Notes: a model not told the origin generated them from the letters alone. DNA of 49,087 nt from Marinomonas spartinae (GCF_016461715.1 NZ_JAEMUI010000031.1:1-49087), one strand, 5' to 3'. Shown: positions 5,618-15,956, counted from the stretch's first letter. Numbers and translations are program-made.

Positions 5618-7834
5618 TTATCGTGTATTGTCGGCCAATTCGCTTAGCAAAGCCCGTTGCGCGCTGCGGTATTCGCCTTTGCGAGGTTTTGAGAGTTGAT
5701 ATGAACCATCGCTCTGTAGAATCCAGCTTTGAGTATTGTCCGATAAATATAATTCCAGCTCTTTTTTCACACGGCGAGATAAACTGACGTCTTGAAGAGG
5801 GAAGGCAACTTCTATTCGGTTATTCAAGTTGCGATCCATACCATCGGCACTGGATAAGTATACTTGTGGATTACGGTTGTTGTAGAAGTAGTAAACTCGG
5901 GTGTGCTCGAGAAAACGACCAATGATACTGCGTACGCGTATATTCGACGACACACCTTTGATACCAGGACGAAGTGTACAAATCCCACGAACGATCAAAT
6001 CAATCTTCACGCCCGCTTGAGAGGCTTTATATAACGCTTGAACAAGCCGTTGTTCCGTCAAGGAGTTAACTTTGATGATAATGCGCGAGGGTTCGCCTTG
6101 GATGGCGTTTTCGGCCTCACGATTGATCATATCCAATAGACGATCACGTAAGGTAAAGGGCGCGTGTAGCAGTTTTTTGACCTTCAGCTCTTTGCTCATT
6201 CCGGTGAGCTGTTGGAAGACGCGATGTACATCGTCGCCAATCTCTTTATCACACGTCATGAAGCTGTAATCGGTATAAAGCCGTGCGTTCCCCGCGTGGT
6301 AGTTACCAGTTCCTAGATGAACGTAGCGGGTTAGTTCTGCACCTTCTCTACGAACGATGAGGATCATTTTCGCATGGGTTTTATGACGAACAACGCCATA
6401 AACAACAATCGCGCCAGCGTCTTGTAAGCGGCTAGCAAGGGCTAAGTTTTCTGCTTCATCAAATCGTGCCCGTAGCTCGATAACCACCGTTACTTCTTTG
6501 CCGTTCCTAGCCGCTTCTACTAACGCATTAGCAACAGGGGAACGAGCACCAGTACGATAAAGTGTTTGACGAATCGCTACAACATTAGGGTCTTTGGCAG
6601 CGTCGCTCAACAAATCGATAACCGGTGAGAAGCTTTCGAATGGGTGCATCAACAGGTAATCGCGTTGGCGAATGGCTTCAAAAATACCGCCTGAACTGGC
6701 TAATTTTCTAGGTAACCCTGGTGAAAATGGTGGGTACATTAGATCTGGACGATCGACCAATTCTAATACGGCCAATAAGCGGCTTAGGTTCACTGGGCCA
6801 TCGATACGGTACAAATCTTGTTTTTCAAGATCGAATTGCTTGAGTAAGGAATCAATAATATGTGCTGGGCAGTTATTAGCGATTTCTAAACGTACTGAGC
6901 TACCATAGTGACGGCTTTGGAGTTCGGTTCTCAGTGCTCCAGCCAAGTCGACACCGATATCATCTGAATCCACTTCTAAGTCAGCATTACGAGTTAAGCG
7001 GAATTGATAACAGCCTTTTACCGTCATACCAGGAAACAACTGATCCGCATGGGCGTGAATGATAGACGATAGGAACACTAGATTGTTGCCACCCTCGCAC
7101 ACATCATCGGGCAATTTGACCAAACGAGGTAATGAACTAGGAGCAGGCACGATGGCTAAGCCATTCTCACGACCAAAGGCGTCCCGGCCTTCTAACTCCA
7201 CCACAAAGTTAAAAGTCTTGTTAGCGAGCCTTGGGAATGGGTGAGCTGGGTCAAGCCCAATGGGGCTAATAATGGGCAGAACGTTATCTCTAAAATAGCG
7301 TTTTACCCATGCGGCTTGCTTCTCATTCCAGACAGAACGGCGAATAAATTTAACGTTTTCATTGGCCAGTTTGGGAAAAATAATATCATTAAGAATACGA
7401 TATTGGCGACGAACCAGCTTGTGCGCATGATCACTGATTAAGCTAAGGACTTTTTTCGGGTGCATGCCGTCTGGACCATTTTTTTCACGGCTGTACTCAA
7501 GTTGACTTTTTAGGCCAGCAACACGTATTTCAAAGAATTCATCCATGTTCGAGCTAAAAATACACAAGAACATAAGACGATTAAAAATAGGGTGATTTTC
7601 ATCCATGGCTTGTTCAAGCACACGGGCATTAAATTGCAGATGGCTGAGTTCACGGTTGAAGTACAACTCGGGATCGGCCAAGTCAATTTGTTCGGGTAAG
7701 CGTTCTTCTATGGCAACTTTATTAGGGTCTTGAGGCTGCTCCGGAATGGGTTCTAATACCAATTCTTCGGCCTCTACTAATGGCGTTGCAACCGCTTCCT
7801 GTTTTTCCATTTCGTTCACAGACTGTTCAGACAT
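5618..7834 (-). CDS. ppk: Polyphosphate kinase 1
   Basis: A 738-residue PPK1 that reversibly makes polyphosphate from ATP, usually membrane-associated. The autophosphorylated histidine is His487 in THAKMILIV, matching E. coli His435. A second conserved histidine is His644 in LEHTRVYYF, matching His592. The C-terminal NRNPQVYLSSADGMDRNLN block is typical. About 50 N-terminal residues are an acidic, proline-rich extension not needed for the fold. GGGAG lies upstream of the ATG. Unlike in E. coli, ppx is not adjacent but about 10 kb away (17778). No clear Pho box is visible upstream. A stem-loop lies at 7886-7917. Confidence 0.96.
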   Translation of the reverse strand: MSEQSVNEMEKQEAVATPLVEAEELVLEPIPEQPQDPNKVAIEERLPEQIDLADPELYFNRELSHLQFNARVLEQAMDENHPIFNRLMFLCIFSSNMDEFFEIRVAGLKSQLEYSREKNGPDGMHPKKVLSLISDHAHKLVRRQYRILNDIIFPKLANENVKFIRRSVWNEKQAAWVKRYFRDNVLPIISPIGLDPAHPFPRLANKTFNFVVELEGRDAFGRENGLAIVPAPSSLPRLVKLPDDVCEGGNNLVFLSSIIHAHADQLFPGMTVKGCYQFRLTRNADLEVDSDDIGVDLAGALRTELQSRHYGSSVRLEIANNCPAHIIDSLLKQFDLEKQDLYRIDGPVNLSRLLAVLELVDRPDLMYPPFSPGLPRKLASSGGIFEAIRQRDYLLMHPFESFSPVIDLLSDAAKDPNVVAIRQTLYRTGARSPVANALVEAARNGKEVTVVIELRARFDEAENLALASRLQDAGAIVVYGVVRHKTHAKMILIVRREGAELTRYVHLGTGNYHAGNARLYTDYSFMTCDKEIGDDVHRVFQQLTGMSKELKVKKLLHAPFTLRDRLLDMINREAENAIQGEPSRIIIKVNSLTEQRLVQALYKASQAGVKIDLIVRGICTLRPGIKGVSSNIRVRSIIGRFLEHTRVYYFYNNRNPQVYLSSADGMDRNLNNRIEVAFPLQDVSLSRRVKKELELYLSDNTQSWILQSDGSYQLSKPRKGEYRSAQRALLSELADNTR

Positions 7835-7885
7835 GCGCTTTCATAACTCCCAAATACCGTCTTCTCATATTATTGGTATCTTGCT

Positions 7886-7917
7886 TTAATGCCCATCTAA
7901 GAAAGAGTAGGCATTAA
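7886..7917. repeat. Stem-loop upstream of ppk
   Basis: TTAATGCC and GGCATTAA, a perfect 8-bp stem with a 16-base loop, lie about 50 bp before the ppk start. There is no T run, so it is not an obvious terminator for hemB. It may be a leader structure or operator. Confidence 0.4.
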
Positions 7918-8036
7918 CTAACAAATTACACTAACGCAGCCTAGAAGCCTATAGTTCTATGTTGCTTTGGGTAAATTTTCCTCATGTAAGCTGGCGGAAT
8001 GTACCTATCGGAAACCAGATCAGGACGAGGGGGACA

Positions 8037-9026
8037 TTATCCTTTCAGCAAACGGGCTGCGTCTTTTGCAAAATACGTTAAGATGCCATCGGCACCAGCA
8101 CGTTTAAATGCCACTAAGGATTCCAAAATAACGGAATCTTTGTCTAACCAGCCATTTTGAAACGCAGCCATGTGCATTGCGTATTCACCACTGACTTGGT
8201 AAGCAAAAGTGGGTACTTCTAACTCGGTTTTGACGCGACGAACGATATCCAAATAGGGGAGGCCAGGTTTGACCATGACCATATCGGCGCCCTCGTCTAT
8301 ATCTAACATCACCTCACGAATGGCTTCGTTTGAGTTTGCCGGATCAATTTGATAGGTAAATTTGTTGCCTTTCCCTAAATTGCCGCTAGAACCGATGGCA
8401 TCGCGAAATGGTCCATAGTAGGCGGATGCATATTTGGCTGCGTATGCCATAATCAGCGTATTAATAAAGCCTTCTGCTTCGAGTTCATCACGAATTTCAC
8501 CAATGCGCCCATCCATCATATCTGAAGGGGCTACCACGTCAGCCCCTGCTTTAGCATGAGAAAGCGCTTGTTTGACAAGCGTTTCTACGGTGATGTCGTT
8601 TAATACGTAACCTTCGTCGTCGATGATGCCGTCTTGTCCATGAGTGGTGTAGGGATCCAACGCCACGTCCGTCAATACGCCCAATTCTGGAAACGCGTCT
8701 TTTAGGGCTTTTACTGCGCGTTGTACCAATCCATTGGGGTTATATGCCTCTTTCGCATCAAGGGATTTTTTATCACCAGAGATCACGGGAAACAGGGCAA
8801 TCATAGGGATGCCCAGTGCTACAATTTCTTTGGCCTCTTCAAGCAAAACATCAATGGACACTCGTTCAATGTTTGGCATGGAAGGAACGGCCTCTCTCAC
8901 CTTTTTTCCTTCTATGATGAACATGGGGTAGATGAGATCGTCAGCGGTTAAGCGATGCTCTCGCATGAGGCGTCGTGAAAAATCGTTTTTACGCATGCGA
9001 CGCATACGGGTATATGGAAAGGTCAT
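8037..9026 (-). CDS. hemB: Porphobilinogen synthase (5-aminolevulinate dehydratase)
   Basis: A 329-residue enzyme joining two 5-aminolevulinate molecules into porphobilinogen for haem and tetrapyrrole synthesis. The two active-site lysines are Lys198 (AAKYAS) and Lys253 (MVKPGLPY). The metal loop reads DVALDPYTTHGQDG, with Asp residues where zinc-type enzymes have Cys. This predicts a magnesium-type enzyme as in Pseudomonas. AAGGAG lies before the ATG. It sits between ppk and the ABC-F gene, all on the minus strand but with gaps over 130 bp, so probably separate units. Confidence 0.97.
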   Translation of the reverse strand: MTFPYTRMRRMRKNDFSRRLMREHRLTADDLIYPMFIIEGKKVREAVPSMPNIERVSIDVLLEEAKEIVALGIPMIALFPVISGDKKSLDAKEAYNPNGLVQRAVKALKDAFPELGVLTDVALDPYTTHGQDGIIDDEGYVLNDITVETLVKQALSHAKAGADVVAPSDMMDGRIGEIRDELEAEGFINTLIMAYAAKYASAYYGPFRDAIGSSGNLGKGNKFTYQIDPANSNEAIREVMLDIDEGADMVMVKPGLPYLDIVRRVKTELEVPTFAYQVSGEYAMHMAAFQNGWLDKDSVILESLVAFKRAGADGILTYFAKDAARLLKG

Positions 9027-9161
9027 CCAATATCTCCTTTTCGCTTGTTAAGAATGTACTTGATTTATGTGACAATCTTAAGTCATTGTTGATATAACTG
9101 CTGTGTATTAACGCAATGTCTAACCACTTTCCCCAATTAAGTCTTTGTTTTGAGTCGGCGG

Positions 9162-11087
9162 CTAGCTTAGTTGCGCTTGAGCGTCTTCCAGTTCTTCCAG
9201 CGCTTCAAACCACGCCTCTTCGTTTTCTTCTAGGGTTTTTTTCCATTTGGCTTCCTCACTGAGGAGTGTCTGCAGCTTGTCTCGTTGCTCCGCTTCGTAT
9301 AGGGTCGCATCCGTCATGGCGTCTGATATCTTGTCTAAATGGCTTTGAGCAGTCTGAACGGCTTTTTCATATTTTTCTATCTGCTTACGAAGAGGGCGTA
9401 ATTTTTCGCGCATCTCCGCCGCTTTACGGCGCTCTTCTTTGCGGTCTACTTTCTCCATTTTATCTGGGTTCTGTTCATTTTTTTCGATCTGAGCCGCGTT
9501 AGCTTGTCTTGCTTGCAACCAAGCATGATAAGCCGCCAAGTCACCCTCAAAAGGTTGAATGTGATGATCAGCAACGAGATAAAACTCATCGACGGTACTG
9601 TTAAGCAGATGGCGATCATGGGATACCAACAGGATGGAACCTGGGAACTCTTGTAGTGCTTCGGTGAGCGCTTGGCGCATTTCGATGTCTAAGTGGTTAG
9701 TGGGTTCGTCAAGGACCAATAAGTTGGGTTTCGTCCAAGCGATTAATGACAGGGCGAGACGCGCTTTTTCGCCACCTGAGAAGCCTTTTACTGGGCGTAA
9801 TGCATCGTCACCAGTAAAGCCAAAGCCACCCAAATATCGACGAATATCGCTTTCTAAGACCTTCGGGGTAAGACGCTGGATATGCAACAATGGCGAGGCT
9901 TCTAAATCTAGCGCGCTTAATTGATGCTGAGAGAAGTAGCCAATGTTTAAATTCTCCCCTGTAACGCGATCTCCTGCAAGAATCGGAATTTCGCCCACAA
10001 TGGATTTAATCAACGTCGATTTACCCGCGCCATTAGGGCCTAGTAAGCCGACACGCTGACCGTCCCGCAGGGCAAAATTGCTGTTGCCAAGTTGAATCGA
10101 TTGCACGCCCGATGGCGAGGTGTACCCTAAATCGGCTTGTGATAGGTTGATCAATAACTGAGAGGTTTTTTCGGCCACGGGGATAGAAAATGAAAATTGC
10201 GAATCGATGTGGGCAGGGCCAATCAGCTCCATCTTTTCCAGCATTTTGAGACGACTTTGAGCCTGCTTGGCTTTTGTGGCTTTGTAGCGGAAACGGTCCA
10301 CATATTGTTGCAAGTGGGCACGTTTGGCCTGCTGGCGTTCGAAGTTAGACTGTTGCTGAGCCAAGTGTTCTGAGCGTTGGCGTTCGTAGTCGGAATAGTT
10401 GCCTTTGTAAAGGGTCAACTTTTTTTGGTAGAGATGGACAATGTGGCTGCAAATGCCATCGAGAAAGTCCCTATCGTGTGAAATCAGTAACAAAGTGCCT
10501 GGGTATTGGCGCAACCAGTTTTCTAACCACATTACGGCATCTAGGTCTAAGTGGTTGGTCGGTTCGTCCAATAGTAATACATCAGATGGACACATTAACG
10601 CCTTGGCAAGGTTTAAGCGAATTCGCCATCCCCCAGAAAAATCGGCGACGGGTTTATGCATGTCTGACATTTTAAAGCCGAGACCTTGCAAGAGCGTTTC
10701 CGCGCGAGATTGTGCAGTATAGCCATGGGCACTTTCATACTCGCCAAGCCAAAGCGCGTGATCGTGGTGATTGTCTTGTGCTTGCGCTTTGGCAATGTTG
10801 GCTTCGATGAGGCGAAGATGGTCATCACCGTCGAGGCAGTAATCCAAGGCACTGCGCTGCGTTTCTTCGACTTCTTGGGCCATAAAAGCAATACGTCGTT
10901 GGCCTGGGAGAATGATCTCGCCAGTATCGGCGCTGAGTTCACCGCGGATCATCGCGAAAAGAGAGGACTTACCTGCGCCATTTGCGCCAATCAACCCTAC
11001 CTTTTGGCCCTCGAAAATGGTGAGGTCGGCTTCTTCCAAAAGAAATTGTGTGCCACGTTGTAAACTGACTTCGCTAAATTGGATCAT
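9162..11087 (-). CDS. yheS: ABC-F family ATPase, YheS-like
   Basis: A 641-residue protein with two ABC ATPase domains and no membrane domain, the ABC-F layout. The first domain has Walker A GANGAGKSS near residue 35, signature FSGGWRIRLNLAKAL and Walker B DVLLLDEPTNHLD. The second has GPNGAGKST, FSGGEKARLALSL and NLLVLDEPTNHLD. Between them is a basic linker rich in Gln and Arg. The C-terminus is a charged coiled coil. ABC-F proteins bind ribosomes and relieve stalled translation. Length and C-terminal arm favour YheS over Uup or EttA. Confidence 0.92.
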   Translation of the reverse strand: MIQFSEVSLQRGTQFLLEEADLTIFEGQKVGLIGANGAGKSSLFAMIRGELSADTGEIILPGQRRIAFMAQEVEETQRSALDYCLDGDDHLRLIEANIAKAQAQDNHHDHALWLGEYESAHGYTAQSRAETLLQGLGFKMSDMHKPVADFSGGWRIRLNLAKALMCPSDVLLLDEPTNHLDLDAVMWLENWLRQYPGTLLLISHDRDFLDGICSHIVHLYQKKLTLYKGNYSDYERQRSEHLAQQQSNFERQQAKRAHLQQYVDRFRYKATKAKQAQSRLKMLEKMELIGPAHIDSQFSFSIPVAEKTSQLLINLSQADLGYTSPSGVQSIQLGNSNFALRDGQRVGLLGPNGAGKSTLIKSIVGEIPILAGDRVTGENLNIGYFSQHQLSALDLEASPLLHIQRLTPKVLESDIRRYLGGFGFTGDDALRPVKGFSGGEKARLALSLIAWTKPNLLVLDEPTNHLDIEMRQALTEALQEFPGSILLVSHDRHLLNSTVDEFYLVADHHIQPFEGDLAAYHAWLQARQANAAQIEKNEQNPDKMEKVDRKEERRKAAEMREKLRPLRKQIEKYEKAVQTAQSHLDKISDAMTDATLYEAEQRDKLQTLLSEEAKWKKTLEENEEAWFEALEELEDAQAQLS

Positions 11088-11333
11088 AAAACAGGGAATC
11101 TCTAAACGTCGGTAAAATATCGCTATATTGGTATTAAGGCAAAGTCGTGCATTTGCGTCTTGGTATGCATTTTAGAGGGCGACACGGGGAAACGAAATAG
11201 CCGTCAGCAAGTTTTCCTGTTGAGATCATAATTACTTCATGTATTAAGGTAGATGATTCGTAGGCTCAAGGGTAAAATGCGCAGCAATATTATTTGAACT
11301 TTACTCACGTCCAAAGAGGCGTAAGGTGATTTT

Positions 11334-12209
11334 GTGAACAGTGGATTGATTAACGAGATTCAGCGATTTTCTTTTGATAAGACTAACGTCCGTGGCGAGC
11401 GTGTGTTATTGACCAGTGCCTATCAAGAAATTATTAAACGAAAAGTTTACCCGCTGGGTCTGGAAAAATTGTTAGGGGAATTTGTCGCCGCGATCGCACT
11501 GTTACGCGATATTATTAAAATTGACGGCGTGCTATCTATTCAAGCCAAAGGCAATGGTTATTTGTCTGCTTTGATGGCTGAGTGCGATGAAAGGCATAAT
11601 CTACGGGGCATAGCGCAATGGGATGAGGCGCAAGACGTGCCTGATGTTATTTCGCTAAAAGAGGTGTTAGCTGGTGGTTATCTGGTTATCACCATTACTC
11701 CTCGTAATGGTCAGCGTTATCAAGGGATTGTCGAAATTGTCGGAGAGTCTTTATCTGAATGTTTAGAGCAGTACTTTCAACAGTCTGAACAATTGCCAAG
11801 CCGTATTTGGTTGGCGGCGAATGGCGCGCAATGCGGCGGATTGTTTTTGCAACGACTTCCTGCTGAGCAAGCACAAACTGGTGATGAGGATGCTTGGGCG
11901 CGCTTTACTCACTTGGCTTCCACAGTGAAAGACGAAGAGTTACTGGGGTTAGATACGTTAGAACTATTACATCGCTTATATCATGAAGAAGATGTTCGTT
12001 TGTACGATACAAAGCCCATGCAATTTGGTTGCTCTTGTTCTCGCCAGCGTACCTTGGAGGCTGTTATTTCGATCGGTACCGATGAGGTTCGACAATTGCT
12101 GATTGAGCAAGGCAGTATCAAAGTGGATTGTCAGTTCTGTGCCGAAAAATACGAATTTACTGAAGCGGATTTAGTGGATTTATTAGGTGACCAAGCACAA
12201 ACCCACTAA
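11334..12209 (+). CDS. hslO: Redox-regulated chaperone Hsp33
   Basis: A 291-residue cytoplasmic holdase activated by oxidation. The C-terminal zinc/redox switch is intact: CSC, 30 residues, then CQFC (CXC-X30-CXXC). The GTG start is preceded by AAGGTGAT. It is divergent from the ABC-F gene and convergent with the CBS gene. No heat-shock promoter was identified with certainty in the 246-bp upstream region. Confidence 0.96.
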   Translation: MNSGLINEIQRFSFDKTNVRGERVLLTSAYQEIIKRKVYPLGLEKLLGEFVAAIALLRDIIKIDGVLSIQAKGNGYLSALMAECDERHNLRGIAQWDEAQDVPDVISLKEVLAGGYLVITITPRNGQRYQGIVEIVGESLSECLEQYFQQSEQLPSRIWLAANGAQCGGLFLQRLPAEQAQTGDEDAWARFTHLASTVKDEELLGLDTLELLHRLYHEEDVRLYDTKPMQFGCSCSRQRTLEAVISIGTDEVRQLLIEQGSIKVDCQFCAEKYEFTEADLVDLLGDQAQTH

Positions 12210-12261
12210 TTGAGTTTGTGTTTATCATCTGCTTAGCCAGTTAACACGCAGTATAAGATTA

Positions 12262-12663
12262 TTAAAAAGTTGCATGATGAATCAAATCACGCCATGAAAT
12301 AATACCAACGACATGGTTATCTGCATCCACCACGGGCATGCAAGAGATAGCGACTTTCCCCATCCATGAGATGACTTCCTCTATCGGCGAATGCTCTTTT
12401 ACCGTTAGAGGTTGTCGTGTCATGACTTGGTGGGCGGCATGATTGAGAGTCTCCGTGTCTCGAGATTGCTCTGATACACTGCCGATAAAAGGGCTGATAA
12501 TACGGAGTAAATCACGATCAGAAATGATGCCAACCAACACGCCATTTTCCAGAACGGGAAGATGGTGAAATCCTTTTTCATCCATGAGGCGGATAACTTC
12601 CGTTAAACGTGTATCCATATCGACGCAAACCACATCACGAACCATAATATCTTTTGCAAGCAT
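12262..12663 (-). CDS. CBS-domain pair protein
   Basis: A 133-residue protein made almost entirely of two CBS domains (Bateman module), with MVRDVVCVDMD...GVLVGIISDRDLL and MTRQPLTVKEHSP...VVGIISWRDLI as the paired motifs. Such modules bind adenosine nucleotides or S-adenosylmethionine and sense energy state. No effector domain is fused, so the partner is unknown. The ATG at 12663 is chosen over an upstream frame start because GGAGGTG lies just ahead of it. Confidence 0.88.
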   Translation of the reverse strand: MLAKDIMVRDVVCVDMDTRLTEVIRLMDEKGFHHLPVLENGVLVGIISDRDLLRIISPFIGSVSEQSRDTETLNHAAHQVMTRQPLTVKEHSPIEEVISWMGKVAISCMPVVDADNHVVGIISWRDLIHHATF

Positions 12664-13117
12664 GACACACCTCCACGCAGGTATGAGCAAGGCGCAAATC
12701 AGCGCCTTTGCGACGCTTCGTCATAACAGAATTGATTTTATTTATATTGAATATCGTTTTATAAGTATAGCGACCGTTTTTGAGAAATCTTTAATTAAAT
12801 GTAGAGAAAAATCGTTATTTTTTGGCTAAAATCCTATAAAAGTGCGGATCTAGGAAAAAAGAGTAACACTTTTAGCGACGATCTTAATGTATGCTACCAA
12901 GACATTGCTGGTAAAATCCGTATAATTAAAGAATACCTGCTCAGAATCCTGGATAAGGTTGTGCGTCTCGAATTGTTATCAATCGATTAACAGTAAGAGT
13001 CGCTCTGAGGAGAGTGGCGCAAAGTATGACAGTATTCCTACATCAATTACTGTCGGCCAAAAGCTTTCTTTCGTATCACTCTCAAATTCATAATTGGCTA
13101 CGACACGGCGAACCCAT
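12664..13117. other. Divergent intergenic region, CBS gene / mqo
   Basis: No gene seen. It contains TAAAAGTG (12837-12844) and CACTTTTA (12867-12874), a perfect 8-bp inverted repeat with a 22-base spacer. This could be an operator or a weak hairpin. The region must carry promoters for both flanking genes but no convincing -35/-10 pair stands out. Confidence 0.4.
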
Positions 13118-14596
13118 ATGACCTCAAATTCTGTAGACGTTTTATTAGTCGGGGGCGGTGCAATGAGCTCCACCCTAGGAATGTTACTCAAGCAACTAGA
13201 CCCAAACCTGGCCATCACCATGGTAGAACGCCTAGACGGTGTTGCCAAAGAAAGCACGGATGGCTGGAACAATGCCGGGACAGGTCACGCTGCGTATTGT
13301 GAGCTGAATTACACGCCTAAAAATGCAGATGGCAGTGTCAATATTGATAAGGCCATTAACATTAATGCGGCATTTGAAGTGAGCCTTCAATTTTGGTCCT
13401 ATCTAGTAAAAGAAGGTAAGCTGCCAGCGCCTAATGAGTTTATTCACCGTGTGCCCCATCAAAGCTTTGTTTGGGGACAAGACAATGTGGATATGCTTAA
13501 AGCGCGTTACGAAGCCATGAGTGCTCACCCTGCTTTTAAAGAAATGCAGTTCACAGAAGATAGAGAAAAGTTGCGTGAGTGGATGCCTCTCATTATGAAC
13601 AATCGTGATACGAAAGAGCCCCTTGCGGCGACACGTATTGAGCATGGTTCAGACGTTAACTTCGGGGCCATTGCTCGTAATATGGTTAACACGCTGCAAA
13701 GCATGGACAACTTCGAGCTACGAGTGAATGCGGAAGTGAATCGCATTGACAAAAATCCTGATGGAACCTGGAATGTGTTGGTTCACCAAAATGGTTCTAC
13801 ACAACGTTTCAATGCCAAGTTTGTTTTCCTAGGCGCTGGCGGTGGTGCATTACCATTGCTGCAGAACACTGGTGTCGAAGAAGGAAAGGGGTACGGTGGT
13901 TTCCCCGTTAGTGGTCAATGGCTTGTTTGCGAAAAGCCAGAGATCGTTAAACAGCACTTTGCGAAAGTGTATGGTGCGGCCCCGATCGGGGCGCCGCCAA
14001 TGTCTGTTCCTCATTTGGATACTCGTATCATTGATGGTAAAAAAGCCATTTTGTTTGGACCGTTTGCCGGCTTTACGACTAAGTTTTTGAAAAAAGGCTC
14101 TGTTTTAGATTTTCCAATGAGCATGCGCTTTAATAACTTAGCACCTATCTTATCGGTGGGCAAAAACAACATGGATTTGACCAAGTACTTGATCAGCGAA
14201 GTACGCAAGAGCCATAAAGACCGCTGTGATTCCCTACGTGATTTCTTCCCTGATGCGAAAGATGAAGATTGGAAATTGGCTTATGCAGGTCAGCGCGTTC
14301 AGGTGATTAAAAAGGGTCAACATGGCGGTGGCGTATTGCAGTTCGGAACCGAAGCGGTTGTCACAAAAGATGGCTCGTTAGCAGCCCTATTGGGAGCGTC
14401 CCCAGGAGCATCCACAACCGTCAATACCATGGTCGGCATTTTGGAAAAATGCTTCCCTGAGCGGATGAAATCACCGCAATGGCAAGCAAGAATGAAAGAA
14501 ATGATTCCGTCTTATGGTGAGTCTTTAGTCGAAAATACTGATCTGTTATTATCGATTCGTCAAAATACACTTGAAACCTTGAATCTTAAACCTTAA
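13118..14596 (+). CDS. mqo: Malate:quinone oxidoreductase
   Basis: A 492-residue FAD-dependent, membrane-associated enzyme oxidising malate to oxaloacetate and passing electrons to quinone. It starts with the dinucleotide-binding motif DVLLVGGGAMSSTLG. It carries the family blocks STDGWNNAGTGHAAYCELNYTP and ALLGASPGASTTVNTM (the first is the flavin/substrate region). The ATG at 13118 is preferred because it starts just before the FAD motif; a TTG at 13094 would add 8 residues. No strong ribosome site precedes either. Followed by a strong terminator. Confidence 0.95.
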   Translation: MTSNSVDVLLVGGGAMSSTLGMLLKQLDPNLAITMVERLDGVAKESTDGWNNAGTGHAAYCELNYTPKNADGSVNIDKAININAAFEVSLQFWSYLVKEGKLPAPNEFIHRVPHQSFVWGQDNVDMLKARYEAMSAHPAFKEMQFTEDREKLREWMPLIMNNRDTKEPLAATRIEHGSDVNFGAIARNMVNTLQSMDNFELRVNAEVNRIDKNPDGTWNVLVHQNGSTQRFNAKFVFLGAGGGALPLLQNTGVEEGKGYGGFPVSGQWLVCEKPEIVKQHFAKVYGAAPIGAPPMSVPHLDTRIIDGKKAILFGPFAGFTTKFLKKGSVLDFPMSMRFNNLAPILSVGKNNMDLTKYLISEVRKSHKDRCDSLRDFFPDAKDEDWKLAYAGQRVQVIKKGQHGGGVLQFGTEAVVTKDGSLAALLGASPGASTTVNTMVGILEKCFPERMKSPQWQARMKEMIPSYGESLVENTDLLLSIRQNTLETLNLKP

Positions 14597-14615
14597 GAGC
14601 ATCGTCTTACTGATT

Positions 14616-14648
14616 AAAAAAGCTGGACTCTATGTCCAGCTTTTTTTT
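14616..14648. terminator. Terminator after mqo
   Basis: AGCTGGAC and GTCCAGCT form a perfect 8-bp stem with a 5-base loop. A run of A lies before it and a run of T after it, so it can act in both directions. Confidence 0.92.
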
Positions 14649-14760
14649 CTATTTCTAGAGAGTAATTGCTAGAGATTAATGAGTAGAGAATCTTACTCAG
14701 CGAGGTGTTTCATCGGGGATTACCAACACTTATAACGGAAAAAACAACGGGAAATATCAT

Positions 14761-15030
14761 ATGACAATGACCTTTTCTGAGCGTGCTGATCAGCTTTGTG
14801 ATGCGCTGCGCGAGATAGAACACCAGGCAGAAGAAGGCGATGAACTTTTTTACTGTGCTTACCTATTAGGACTATTAGGGCTGCATAGCAGCGCAGAGGG
14901 TGAGGGACAGGCTGAGTTCGATGAAGCATTTGAAGGAACATTAAGGGATACTTTAGAGGCGGAAAACGTCAGCGAAGCCGATCAAACGTTAATTTTGAAT
15001 TTGTGGCATAAGACTCGCGAAACGGTTTAA
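14761..15030 (+). CDS. YfcL family protein
   Basis: An 89-residue acidic protein. The segment GDELFYCAYLLGLLGL matches the central DELFxxGYLRGHL block of E. coli YfcL, and overall length (about 92 there) and the acidic helical tail agree. Function is unknown in the family. Two in-frame ATGs lie at 14761 and 14767; GGGAAA upstream fits either. It stands alone between the mqo terminator and the convergent flavin reductase. Confidence 0.72.
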   Translation: MTMTFSERADQLCDALREIEHQAEEGDELFYCAYLLGLLGLHSSAEGEGQAEFDEAFEGTLRDTLEAENVSEADQTLILNLWHKTRETV

Positions 15031-15134
15031 GCTTTTCTTATTTAGATTTTCCAATCTGCTTGAGATAAACAACGACTGTTAATGACTTAGCGGTCATTGT
15101 TTATCTTTGTGACATATAGCAAGTAAGTGAAGCT

Positions 15135-15875
15135 TTACAACACTGGTTTGTTTGGATGGGGGGCAAAAGCAAACACATCTGATAGACAGTTTTCTGTTTT
15201 TAAATAGTGGTTTTCGAGTTGGTCCAGCGTGCCGTAAACCATGTTCACCGAGCCGCTGAAGATGGCTAGACTGTCGCTTAAATCTGGGTGGTCTTCTAAT
15301 ATGGCTTCGTATAGCCACCCTGTTCTGCCTTGCCAATCCATATTGGCTTCATTGACGACCACATTAAAAGAAGCAGTCGTATGTTGATGTTGGGCTTGCT
15401 GAATCCAGTCCGTCATAAACACATCCTCTGGTGTTCTCACGCCCCAATAAAAAGAGATGTTTCCTTGGTAGTTTTGTGCCTGCAAGCTTTCGTAGATGCT
15501 CTTCATCTGCGCAAAACCAGTTCCCCCCGCGATCAATAGAACGGGTTTTGCTTGTTGAGCGTGTTGTTGAAAAGCATCGCACGCTATATGGCAATCGCCC
15601 CCTGGTATTTTAAGCTGAATCGTCACTTGGTTCTTAATGTGCTCAATGACTTTTTGTGCCAATGAATCGGGCTCTGAGACCAAAATATACAGAGAAAGCT
15701 TAGGCAGTTCATGGGGAGCGCTACCGATGGAGTAGGGAACCTTTTCACCGGAGGGAAGAGCAATCATCAAATATTGGCCCGCTATAAAGGTCATCTCCTC
15801 GACCTGTAACGTGACTTCATAAACGTTATGGTTTATTAATGCTACTGAGTTGACTGTTGCGATGACGTCTTTCAA
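15135..15875 (-). CDS. fre: NAD(P)H-flavin reductase, Fre/LuxG type
   Basis: A 246-residue ferredoxin-reductase-fold enzyme that reduces free flavins (FMN, FAD, riboflavin) with NAD(P)H, supplying reduced flavin for iron release or oxygenases. The flavin-site motif VPYSIGSAP (about 46-54) and the nucleotide-site LLIAGGTGFAQMKSI are present in the right order, as is the C-terminal FSGSVNMVYG. No 2Fe-2S domain is fused, which separates it from phenol-hydroxylase-type reductases. It follows rho on the same strand but a terminator lies between. Confidence 0.9.
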   Translation of the reverse strand: MKDVIATVNSVALINHNVYEVTLQVEEMTFIAGQYLMIALPSGEKVPYSIGSAPHELPKLSLYILVSEPDSLAQKVIEHIKNQVTIQLKIPGGDCHIACDAFQQHAQQAKPVLLIAGGTGFAQMKSIYESLQAQNYQGNISFYWGVRTPEDVFMTDWIQQAQHQHTTASFNVVVNEANMDWQGRTGWLYEAILEDHPDLSDSLAIFSGSVNMVYGTLDQLENHYLKTENCLSDVFAFAPHPNKPVL

Positions 15876-15956
15876 TGTGTTGCTCCATGGCCTAACTCAA
15901 TTGTCAAAATTGAGTCATATTATCGTTATAATCTCGTTTTATACCGCGTGTGAAGG